A stretch of 9,053 nt of DNA from an uncultured Opitutales bacterium (GTDB lineage Bacteria > Verrucomicrobiota > Verrucomicrobiia > Opitutales > UBA2995): the NCBI GenBank assembly GCA_937920335.1, contig CALGUT010000883.1, forward strand, positions 1 through 9,053, given 5' to 3'. A program made the translations under genes and the position numbers. The stretch's first letter is position 1. Each line of letters begins with the position of its first letter. The notes under the pieces were generated by a model. It had not been told where the DNA came from. It ran no database searches and was given only the letters and a program-made list of their open reading frames with translations. This document shows positions 1 through 6,141 of this stretch, piece by piece.

Positions 1-28
1 CTCCTAATAAGTATTAATAATCATAAAA

Positions 29-1819
29 ATGACTGCTCCAACCACGCATAAACGACTAATCAAATGGGTAGAAGAAACGATCGAGCTCTGTAAACCGGAT
101 TCGGTTTATTGGGCTGATGGTTCGCAAGAAGAGTATGACCGACTCATGTCTGAGTTGGTTGATTCTGGAGTTGCGACAAAGTTAAACGAAAAACTTCGCC
201 CCAATAGCTTTTTGTTTCGGTCTGATCCTCGAGATGTTGCTCGGGTAGAAAAGAGAACGTTTATATGTTCGATAAACCCTGATGACGCGGGTCCCACTAA
301 CAATTGGGAAGAGCCAAAGGTCATGAAGGAGAAAATGCGGGATCTCTATGATGGCTGCATGAAGGGGCGGACTATGTATGTGATTCCCTTTAGTATGGGA
401 CCCATTGGTTCCGAGATCTCCCAAATTGGAGTAGAAATATCTGATTCTGCCTACGTGGTTTGTAATATGCGAATCATGACTCGTATAGGAACGCGAGTAT
501 TGGAAGTGCTCGGAGATGATGGATTCTTTGTTCCTTGTCTTCATTCGGTCGGCAAACCGATTTTAACGCCTGAAGATGACGTTGCATGGCCTTGTAATCC
601 CGAAGACACCCACATTGTTCACTTCCCTGAAGAACGTCTCATTTGGTCTTATGGAAGTGGTTACGGCGGAAATGCGTTACTCGGCAAAAAGTGCTTTGCG
701 CTTCGTATCGCATCAGTGATGGCCCGAGATGAAGGTTGGCTAGCTGAGCATATGTTAATTCTTGGAGTCAAAGAACCTGCTGGAAAGAAAACTTATGTGG
801 CCGCAGCATTCCCCAGTGCTTGTGGAAAGACGAATTTTGCGATGCTGCAACCTCCAGATGAAATGGAAGGTTACGAAGTTACCACGATTGGAGATGATAT
901 CGCTTGGATCAAACCAGGTGCTGATGGGAATCTGTATGCAATTAATCCGGAAGCAGGTTTCTTCGGCGTTGCGCCAGGGACATCGGTAGAAACCAACGAG
1001 AATGCCATGGCATCTTGTGCCCGGGATTCCATTTTTACCAACTGTGCATTGACCGATGATGGGGATGTTTGGTGGGAAGGTATGACTAAAGAAGCACCTT
1101 CGCACTTGATCGACTGGAAGGGCAATGATTGGACTCCCGAGAGCGATGTTCCATCAGCTCACCCCAATGCTAGGTTTACTGCTCCAGCGAGCTTGTGTCC
1201 TACTATAGATCCGGCTTGGGAAGATCCGAAAGGAGTAAAGATCTCCGCGTTTATCTTCGGCGGTCGGCGTATGCACGACGTGCCGCTTGTTTTTCAAGCC
1301 TTCAATTGGGTCCACGGTGTCTACCTTGGGGCGACTATGGGGTCAGAGTTAACGGCTGCGGCAGAAGGAACCTTGGGGACGCTTCGACGCGATCCTATGG
1401 CTATGCTCCCGTTTATCGGTTACCATATGGGCGACTACTTCCGGCATTGGCTGAAAATGGGTAAAAAGCTGAATGAGCCACCCAGGATCTTCCACGTTAA
1501 TTGGTTCAGGAAGGGTGAAGATGGTAAATGGTTATGGCCTGGTTTTGGGCAGAATATGCGAGTGTTGCGTTGGATTGTTGATCGGACGGAAGGACGTACA
1601 CGGGCATTTGAAGCGCCCTTGGGTTGGATGCCGCATTACGAAGATATCGATTGGCGAGGGCTCGATTTCACTGAGGAACAGTGGAAAGAACTCATGTCCA
1701 TCGACAGGAATAGAATGAAGCTTCAAACGTTAAGTCATGAAGAGTTATTCCTGCAGCTTTTCGATCATTTGCCGAAAGAGTTTATCTTTCAACGGGAGCT
1801 GTTGATCGGTAACTACTAA
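29..1819 (+). CDS. pckG: Phosphoenolpyruvate carboxykinase (GTP)
   Basis: Cytosolic enzyme that interconverts oxaloacetate + GTP and phosphoenolpyruvate + GDP + CO2; it is the entry step of gluconeogenesis or, in reverse, anaplerotic. The 596 residues match the usual 590-620 of the GTP family. Visible motifs are YGSGYGGN (208-215, substrate loop), the P-loop FPSACGKTN (261-269) with Lys267 and the Cys265 typical of the GTP class, and the kinase-2 motif with Asp289-Asp290 followed by IAW (metal binding). RFTAPASLCP lies further on, in the C-terminal half. The P-loop Cys and the overall sequence separate it from the ATP-type PckA. The ATG at 29 is the first start in the window; the 28 bases before it are AT-rich with no Shine-Dalgarno, so a start farther left cannot be excluded. 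A strong terminator follows directly, so it appears to be transcribed separately from metK. Identification is by family resemblance and very secure. Confidence 0.97.
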   Translation: MTAPTTHKRLIKWVEETIELCKPDSVYWADGSQEEYDRLMSELVDSGVATKLNEKLRPNSFLFRSDPRDVARVEKRTFICSINPDDAGPTNNWEEPKVMKEKMRDLYDGCMKGRTMYVIPFSMGPIGSEISQIGVEISDSAYVVCNMRIMTRIGTRVLEVLGDDGFFVPCLHSVGKPILTPEDDVAWPCNPEDTHIVHFPEERLIWSYGSGYGGNALLGKKCFALRIASVMARDEGWLAEHMLILGVKEPAGKKTYVAAAFPSACGKTNFAMLQPPDEMEGYEVTTIGDDIAWIKPGADGNLYAINPEAGFFGVAPGTSVETNENAMASCARDSIFTNCALTDDGDVWWEGMTKEAPSHLIDWKGNDWTPESDVPSAHPNARFTAPASLCPTIDPAWEDPKGVKISAFIFGGRRMHDVPLVFQAFNWVHGVYLGATMGSELTAAAEGTLGTLRRDPMAMLPFIGYHMGDYFRHWLKMGKKLNEPPRIFHVNWFRKGEDGKWLWPGFGQNMRVLRWIVDRTEGRTRAFEAPLGWMPHYEDIDWRGLDFTEEQWKELMSIDRNRMKLQTLSHEELFLQLFDHLPKEFIFQRELLIGNY

Positions 1820-1846
1820 CTATTTGTTCGAGTTATAGAAATTGCG

Positions 1847-1878
1847 AAAATGCGCCCGACTAGTTTGGGCGCATTTTT
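1847..1878 (+). terminator. Rho-independent terminator after pckG
   Basis: A perfect 11-bp stem, AAAATGCGCCC (1847-1857) with GGGCGCATTTT (1867-1877), encloses a 9-nt loop. The stem is GC-rich at the loop side and runs into a T5 tract (1874-1878). It starts 28 bases after the pckG stop. The A-run on the left arm makes it plausibly bidirectional, but no minus-strand gene converges here. Confidence 0.9.
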
Positions 1879-1890
1879 ATGTAGAAATAC

Positions 1891-1921
1891 CAACATATCA
1901 TTGTATCATGATATGTTGATA
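1891..1921. promoter_or_regulatory. Composite palindrome, probable operator of metK-ahcY
   Basis: A perfect inverted repeat has arms CAACATATCA (1891-1900) and TGATATGTTG (1909-1918) with an 8-nt spacer. A second symmetry overlaps it: TATCA at 1896 and 1904 faces TGATA at 1909 and 1917. That gives four half-sites with 3-nt gaps on each side, centred on the perfect 10-bp palindrome TATCATGATA (1904-1913). The site ends 44 bases before the metK start, where a repressor would cover the promoter. TTGATA (1916-1921) resembles a -35 box and TATCAT (1904-1909) a -10 box, but I could not find a well-spaced partner for either. In Proteobacteria the ArsR-family regulator SahR controls metK/ahcY genes in response to SAH, so a similar regulator is a reasonable guess. 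No regulator gene is in the window. The stem is too AT-rich to be a convincing terminator. Confidence 0.6.
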
Positions 1922-1965
1922 TTTTGCTTGCGATCGACGTCCGAGTTATCCAAATAAGGTAAGGT

Positions 1966-3132
1966 ATGACCAATGACTTCATTTTTTCATCAGAATCAGT
2001 CGGCGAAGGCCATCCGGACAAAGTAGCCGATTATATCTCAGACAGCGTTCTGGACGCTTGTTTCGAACAAGACCCCTCAAGTAGAGTTGCTTGCGAGACT
2101 CTTGTGAAAAGTAACTGTGTGTTCCTGGCAGGTGAGATCACAACCAGTGCAGTGTTCGACTACGAAAAAGTAGTCCGCCAGGCGATTCGTGATATCGGTT
2201 ATGTAAACGACGATGATATATTTCACGCTGACAAGGTCTTTATCACCAACGTGTTAACGAGTCAGTCTCCTGATATTGCGCAGGGAGTAGACGCGAAATC
2301 GGCGGAAGGTAAGGAAACCGCAGAGCAAGGGGCGGGGGATCAGGGCATTATGTTCGGATATGCTTGTGATGAGACGGATGAACTCATGCCGGCTGCGATC
2401 ATGTATTCTCATCGCGTGAATCGTAAACTAGCCGAGCTTCGTCGTACTGAAGAAGGAAGTTGGCTGCGTCCTGACTGTAAGTCGCAGGTATCGGTTGCTT
2501 ATAAAGATGGAAAACTTGCTTCGATCACCGCTGTAGTTGTTTCAACGCAGCATACGGAAGCGGTAAACCATGCTTTCATTCAAGAGTTTGTAACCGAAAA
2601 GGTGATCAAACCGGTGCTTCCTGCTGAGCTTCTGACCGAAGATACCCAGTATTTGATCAATCCGACTGGACGATTTGTTGAAGGTGGTCCGCAAGGCGAC
2701 GCCGGATTAACGGGTCGCAAAATTATTGTTGATACCTATGGAGGTTGGGGACGTCACGGGGGAGGCGCATTTTCTGGTAAAGATCCTTCCAAGGTCGATA
2801 GATCAGCTGCCTATATGATGCGTTGGGTCGCTAAGAATATCGTGGCTGCGGGCCTTGCCTCATGTGTTGAACTCCAAGCCGCTTATGCCATCGGGCACCC
2901 ACTTCCGGTGAGTATCACGCTTGAAACATTCGAAACCGGCAAAGTTTCAGATGAGGCATTGATTGAAGCAGTTAAGAAGACATTTAGCTTTAAACCGGCT
3001 GATATCGTATCGCAGTTGGACCTATTGCATCCATTTTACCGGACTACGACTCACTACGGTCACTTTGGGAAAGCAGAACTTCCGTGGGAACAAACCAATA
3101 AAGTCGAAGAATTGAAGAACAACCTAGCTTAA
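1966..3132 (+). CDS. metK: S-adenosylmethionine synthase
   Basis: Makes S-adenosylmethionine from L-methionine and ATP, releasing phosphate and diphosphate; it is a cytosolic Mg/K-dependent enzyme, usually a tetramer. The 388 residues are full length for the family. SVGEGHPDK (11-19) carries the ATP-binding His16 and Lys19. The signature GAGDQGIMFGYA begins at residue 122. The second signature region spans 264-283, with GGGAF, the SGKDPSK lysines and VDRSAAY. The C-terminus carries the expected GHFG and LPWE motifs. The ATG at 1966 places the conserved N-terminus correctly; AAGG at 1956-1959, 6 bases upstream, is a weak Shine-Dalgarno. ahcY follows after 7 bases with no room for a promoter, so the two are co-transcribed. 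The palindrome at 1891-1921 probably regulates both. No truncation or missing catalytic residue was seen. Confidence 0.98.
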   Translation: MTNDFIFSSESVGEGHPDKVADYISDSVLDACFEQDPSSRVACETLVKSNCVFLAGEITTSAVFDYEKVVRQAIRDIGYVNDDDIFHADKVFITNVLTSQSPDIAQGVDAKSAEGKETAEQGAGDQGIMFGYACDETDELMPAAIMYSHRVNRKLAELRRTEEGSWLRPDCKSQVSVAYKDGKLASITAVVVSTQHTEAVNHAFIQEFVTEKVIKPVLPAELLTEDTQYLINPTGRFVEGGPQGDAGLTGRKIIVDTYGGWGRHGGGAFSGKDPSKVDRSAAYMMRWVAKNIVAAGLASCVELQAAYAIGHPLPVSITLETFETGKVSDEALIEAVKKTFSFKPADIVSQLDLLHPFYRTTTHYGHFGKAELPWEQTNKVEELKNNLA

Positions 3133-3139
3133 TTTACTT

Positions 3140-4456
3140 ATGAATACACAAACCGAAGTACAGCCTGATTATAAGGTAAAAGATATTTCTCTAGCCGATT
3201 TGGGTCGCAGAGTCATCGACATGGCTGAGCCAGAGATGCCCGGTCTCATGGCACTCCGCGAGGAATATGGCCAAGACAAACCGCTCAAAGGAGCTCGCAT
3301 TTGCGGGTGCCTTCATATGACCACTCAAACTGCCGTCTTAATTGAAACGCTTATTGAGCTCGGTGCATCTGTTCGTTGGTCATCCTGTAATATTTTCTCA
3401 ACTGAAGACGCAGCAGCGTCTGCCATGGCTGCTGCTGGTGTTCCAGTATTTGCCTGGAAAGGTGAGACCGACGAAGAGTATGAGTGGTGTATCCGCCAAA
3501 CACTTCGTTGGCCTGATGGATCTGGCCCCAACATCCTCCTCGATGATGGTGGGGATTTAACGGCTATCATCCACAACGAGTTTCCGGAAATGCTCAAAGA
3601 CATCAAGGGACTCTCTGAAGAGACTACCACCGGTGTTCACCGCCTCTACCAGATGGAAGAGCGTGGCGAGCTGGGTTGCCCAGCGCTTAATGTGAACGAC
3701 TCCTGTACTAAGTCTAAATTTGATAATGTATATGGCTGTCGCGAAAGTCTGCTTGATGGTATTAAGCGTGCGACGGATGTGATGATTGCTGGTAAAGTAG
3801 CCGTTATTGCGGGATTTGGAGATGTTGGAAAAGGCTGCGCTCAAGCCATGTCTGGCCAAGGTGCTCGCGTAATCGTGACTGAAATCGACCCTATCTGTGC
3901 CCTCCAAGCTTCGATGGAAGGTTATCAAGTGATCACTATGGAAGAGGCCGCTCCTCTTGGTGACATATTCATCACCACAACAGGTTGCCGTGACATCATT
4001 CGTCGCGAACATCTGGATGCCATGAAAGATATGACTATCGTAGGAAACATCGGGCACTTCGATCTCGAAATCGATGTGGCGTCTGTTTTTAACGATCCAT
4101 CAATCAAGGTTTTGAATATCAAGCCGCAGGTTGATCAAGTGACTTACCCAGACGGAAAACGTATCGTTATCTTGGCCGAAGGTCGTCTTTTGAATCTAGG
4201 TTGTGCGACTGGGCATCCCAGTTTCGTGATGAGCGCGAGTTTCACGAATCAGGTTTTGGCTCAGATTGAGTTGTTTCAAAACTCGGAAAAGTATGAGAAC
4301 AAAGTTTATGTCCTTCCGAAGGCTTTGGATGAGAAAGTAGCGGTTCTGCATTTGGACAAGTTGGGTGTTAAACTCTCCAAGCTAACTGAGACTCAAGCCG
4401 AGTATCTAGGTCTTCCTGTTGCAGGTCCGTTTAAGCCTGACCACTATCGGTACTAG
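3140..4456 (+). CDS. ahcY: Adenosylhomocysteinase (S-adenosyl-L-homocysteine hydrolase)
   Basis: Hydrolyses S-adenosylhomocysteine to adenosine and homocysteine, relieving product inhibition of SAM-dependent methyltransferases; it uses tightly bound NAD. The active-site residues line up with the human enzyme: His59, Asp136, Glu161, Lys191, Asp195 and Cys200 (human H55, D131, E156, K186, D190, C195). The NAD-binding glycine motif GFGDVGKG is at 225-232. The C-terminus KPDHYRY is the conserved tail that reaches into the neighbouring subunit's cofactor site. At 438 residues it is the short, human-like form: the roughly 40-residue insertion found in many proteobacterial, actinobacterial and plant enzymes is absent between the DDGGD and SEETTTG motifs. 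The start lies 7 bases after the metK stop and has no visible Shine-Dalgarno, so translation may depend on ribosomes arriving from metK. A terminator follows. Confidence 0.98.
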   Translation: MNTQTEVQPDYKVKDISLADLGRRVIDMAEPEMPGLMALREEYGQDKPLKGARICGCLHMTTQTAVLIETLIELGASVRWSSCNIFSTEDAAASAMAAAGVPVFAWKGETDEEYEWCIRQTLRWPDGSGPNILLDDGGDLTAIIHNEFPEMLKDIKGLSEETTTGVHRLYQMEERGELGCPALNVNDSCTKSKFDNVYGCRESLLDGIKRATDVMIAGKVAVIAGFGDVGKGCAQAMSGQGARVIVTEIDPICALQASMEGYQVITMEEAAPLGDIFITTTGCRDIIRREHLDAMKDMTIVGNIGHFDLEIDVASVFNDPSIKVLNIKPQVDQVTYPDGKRIVILAEGRLLNLGCATGHPSFVMSASFTNQVLAQIELFQNSEKYENKVYVLPKALDEKVAVLHLDKLGVKLSKLTETQAEYLGLPVAGPFKPDHYRY

Positions 4457-4481
4457 TTTATCTGAAAGTTTTTTCTTTGTG

Positions 4482-4513
4482 AAAGCCGGGTTCCGTCGTG
4501 GACCCGGCTTTTT
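4482..4513 (+). terminator. Rho-independent terminator after ahcY
   Basis: A 10-bp GC-rich stem, AAAGCCGGGT (4482-4491) with ACCCGGCTTT (4502-4511), can extend by two C-G pairs past a bulged T. A T5 run (4509-4513) follows. It begins 25 bases after the ahcY stop and ends the metK-ahcY transcript. Its T-run overlaps the proposed -35 box of the ilvE promoter. Confidence 0.9.
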
Positions 4514-4540
4514 GTTAAGCTTTGATAGTCTGTAAATAAT
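4512..4540 (+). promoter_or_regulatory. Predicted sigma70-type promoter of ilvE
   Basis: TTGTTA (4512-4517) matches the -35 consensus at 4 of 6 positions. After exactly 17 bases, AATAAT (4535-4540) matches the -10 consensus at 5 of 6. Transcription would begin near 4547, about 24 bases before the ilvE ATG. The position directly behind a strong terminator and in front of a gene is what a promoter should show; activity is inferred only. Confidence 0.5.
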
Positions 4541-4570
4541 ACTTGCGCTTGAAAGGCCCAAACGTCTTGG

Positions 4571-5452
4571 ATGACGACAGACATTATGAAGGTATATATT
4601 GACGGCCAATTTGTTGATTCAGCGGATGCAAAAATCTCGGTCTTTGACCATGGGTTGCTTTACGGCGATGGTATCTTTGAGGGAATTCGTCTCTATGATG
4701 GCTGTGTGTTTCGGCTGGATGAGCATCTTGAGCGACTGGAGTATTCAGCAAAAGCAGTCCTTCTTGATATGCCCTGGTCTCGGCAGGAGATCTCCGATGC
4801 AGTCTGTGAAACTTGTCGTGAAAACAACCTTAAGAACGGTTATATACGCCTGATTGTTACTCGGGGAATTGGTAGTCTCGGACTTTCTCCGAAGTCCTGT
4901 AAGTCACCAAGTATCATCATCATAGCCGATGTTCTATCTCTATACCCAAAAGAGTATTATGAGAAGGGATTGGACATTATCACTGTTCCGACTCGACGGA
5001 TAAATCCCGCTGCTTTGAGTCCCGCGGTGAAGTCCATGAACTATTTAAATAATATCATGGCAAAGATGGAGGCTGATCGTCTCGGGTATATCGAAGCGTT
5101 GATGCTCAACGACCAAGGGTATGTCGCTGAGTGTACCGGGGATAATGTATTCATTTATCATAAAGGAAAGCTGTGGACGCCACCGTTTCATGCCGGTGCG
5201 TTGAAGGGTGTTACCCGAGGGGTTGTTTTTGATATCGCTGAATCTCTAGGAGTTCCCGTTGAGCAAGAGAATTTGACCCGTTATGACATCTGGGTTGCTG
5301 ACGAGTGCTTTCTTACAGGTACAGCTGCTGAGGTAATTCCCGTCGTTGAGGTAGATGGTAGAAAGATTGGTGATGGCGCTCCCGGAAAAGTAACTGGAGA
5401 TTTTCTGGTCGAATTCCGGTCGAGGGTTGCCAAAGAAGGTACATTGCTGTAA
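4571..5452 (+). CDS. ilvE: Branched-chain amino acid aminotransferase (fold-type IV PLP enzyme)
   Basis: Transfers the amino group between glutamate and the 2-oxo acids of leucine, isoleucine and valine, the last biosynthetic step. The class-IV aminotransferase fold is clear: YGDGIFEGIR (31-40), the phosphate-binding Arg in HLERL (Arg55), the YIRL...TRG strand (91-99), Lys154 in PAVKSMNYLN as the PLP Schiff-base lysine, Glu187 in AECTGDN contacting the pyridine nitrogen, and TGTAAEV (249-255). TGTAAEV and the YIRL strand favour IlvE over D-amino-acid aminotransferase or aminodeoxychorismate lyase, but substrate range cannot be fixed by eye. The length, 293 residues, is normal. An alternative ATG at 4586 gives MKVYIDGQF, equally good by homology; neither start has a Shine-Dalgarno. 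It has its own promoter and sits apart from metK-ahcY. No terminator was found after it. Confidence 0.9.
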   Translation: MTTDIMKVYIDGQFVDSADAKISVFDHGLLYGDGIFEGIRLYDGCVFRLDEHLERLEYSAKAVLLDMPWSRQEISDAVCETCRENNLKNGYIRLIVTRGIGSLGLSPKSCKSPSIIIIADVLSLYPKEYYEKGLDIITVPTRRINPAALSPAVKSMNYLNNIMAKMEADRLGYIEALMLNDQGYVAECTGDNVFIYHKGKLWTPPFHAGALKGVTRGVVFDIAESLGVPVEQENLTRYDIWVADECFLTGTAAEVIPVVEVDGRKIGDGAPGKVTGDFLVEFRSRVAKEGTLL

Positions 5453-5462
5453 AAATAGTCCT

Positions 5463-5468
5463 TATAAT
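5463..5468 (+). promoter_or_regulatory. Consensus -10 hexamer between ilvE and mcsA (weak promoter candidate)
   Basis: An exact TATAAT lies 11 bases after the ilvE stop in the 176-bp gap before mcsA. No acceptable -35 hexamer occurs 16-18 bases upstream, so this is only a possible promoter for mcsA-mcsB-clpC, giving a leader of roughly 155 nt. No CtsR-type direct repeat (GTCAAA pairs) and no CIRCE inverted repeat was seen in the gap. Read-through from ilvE is the alternative, because no terminator is visible. Confidence 0.25.
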
Positions 5469-5628
5469 TTAGCCGCTTTGGATTTGGAATTAACTTGGGT
5501 TCTGAGTGGTCTAATTTTTGTAAATCCTACGCCAAGCATTTGAACGGGTGGAGCTGAGGAATGGTTCGTGCTTGGAGTTGATGAAACACTTTTTTGCACC
5601 TAACTTACTAAAACAAACAGTCCCACTC

Positions 5629-6141
5629 ATGGCGGAATCTATAAATTGCGATATCTGCAGCAAGCTAGCTACAGTACACCTGACCCAAATTGTGAATGGG
5701 AAGATTCACAAAATTGATCTGTGTGAAACCTGTGCCAAAGAGAAAGGAGTCACAGATCCGAACGGTTTTTCGTTGGCTGACTTACTAGCAAGTGGTGTTG
5801 ATAGCCAAGAGGTAGATCCATCTACGAGCGACCTAGTTTGTCGTGGATGTGGCTTTACGGCGGAGGACTACAAGAAACTTGGAAGACTCGGATGTCCAAG
5901 TTGTTACGAAGATCTTGCCCCGATGATTGCTCCTATGTTGGCCCACATGCATAAGGGGACAAATCATATGGGGAAAGTGCCCGAAAATTCACTGGCCAGG
6001 CTGGAGGTGGAGTCGGAAGTAGCAGAGATTAAGGCTCAGTTGCAGCAAGCCATAGAAGATGAACGGTATGAAGACGCAGCACGACTTCGGGATGAGCTTT
6101 TAAAAGTAAATCAGGAAAGTGAGGAGTCTCATGTCCATTAG
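5629..6141 (+). CDS. mcsA: McsA-like zinc-finger/UVR-motif protein, activator of the McsB arginine kinase
   Basis: Small cytosolic partner that, in Firmicutes, activates the protein-arginine kinase McsB and links it to ClpC. From the ATG at 5629 it is 170 residues with two zinc-binding modules: Cys7/Cys10 with Cys32/Cys35, and Cys71/Cys74 with Cys89/Cys92. A family-typical HKGTNHMGKVP segment (108-118) follows. The C-terminal UVR motif (about 133-160, EDAARLRDEL) is a helical hairpin of the UvrB/UvrC type. The order of modules identifies McsA rather than a repair protein. Start choice: homologues begin just before the first Cys pair, favouring 5629, but the frame stays open upstream to an ATG at 5581 (186 residues, with GGAG close by) and a GTG at 5548. 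The last 11 bases overlap mcsB, so the two are translated together. Confidence 0.87.
   Translation: MAESINCDICSKLATVHLTQIVNGKIHKIDLCETCAKEKGVTDPNGFSLADLLASGVDSQEVDPSTSDLVCRGCGFTAEDYKKLGRLGCPSCYEDLAPMIAPMLAHMHKGTNHMGKVPENSLARLEVESEVAEIKAQLQQAIEDERYEDAARLRDELLKVNQESEESHVH
6121..6126 (+). promoter_or_regulatory. Shine-Dalgarno site that fixes the mcsB start
   Basis: GAGGAG lies 4 bases before the ATG at 6131 and inside the end of mcsA. It is the only strong Shine-Dalgarno in the window. It favours the 6131 ATG over the in-frame GTG at 6119, which has no such site at a suitable distance. Confidence 0.7.

Noticed and set aside
1909..1925. Palindrome before metK read as a second terminator
   Set aside because: The stem is nearly all A-T, the loop is 8 bases and the following T-run is interrupted; a strong terminator already lies 13 bases upstream of it.
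1946..1954. TTATCCAAA, one mismatch from a DnaA box
   Set aside because: A single near-match with no second box, no AT-rich unwinding region and no origin-associated genes nearby; expected by chance.
1919..1965. SAM or SAM/SAH riboswitch in the metK leader
   Set aside because: Only 44-47 bases lie between the palindrome and the start, and I see neither the pseudoknot pattern nor the conserved core of SAM-II or SAM/SAH riboswitches. A covariance-model search would settle it.
3557..4057. 166-codon open frame on the minus strand inside ahcY
   Set aside because: It lies wholly opposite a well-conserved gene, shows no recognisable domain, and is explained by the codon bias of ahcY. The same applies to the other antisense frames in pckG, mcsB and clpC.
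5484..5515. TTGGAA and TCTAAT as a promoter for mcsA
   Set aside because: Both hexamers resemble the consensus, but the 20-base spacing is too long for a normal sigma70 promoter.
5453..5628. CtsR box or CIRCE element before mcsA
   Set aside because: Searched by eye for GTCAAA-type direct repeats and for TTAGCACTC/GAGTGCTAA arms; neither is present, even with one or two mismatches.
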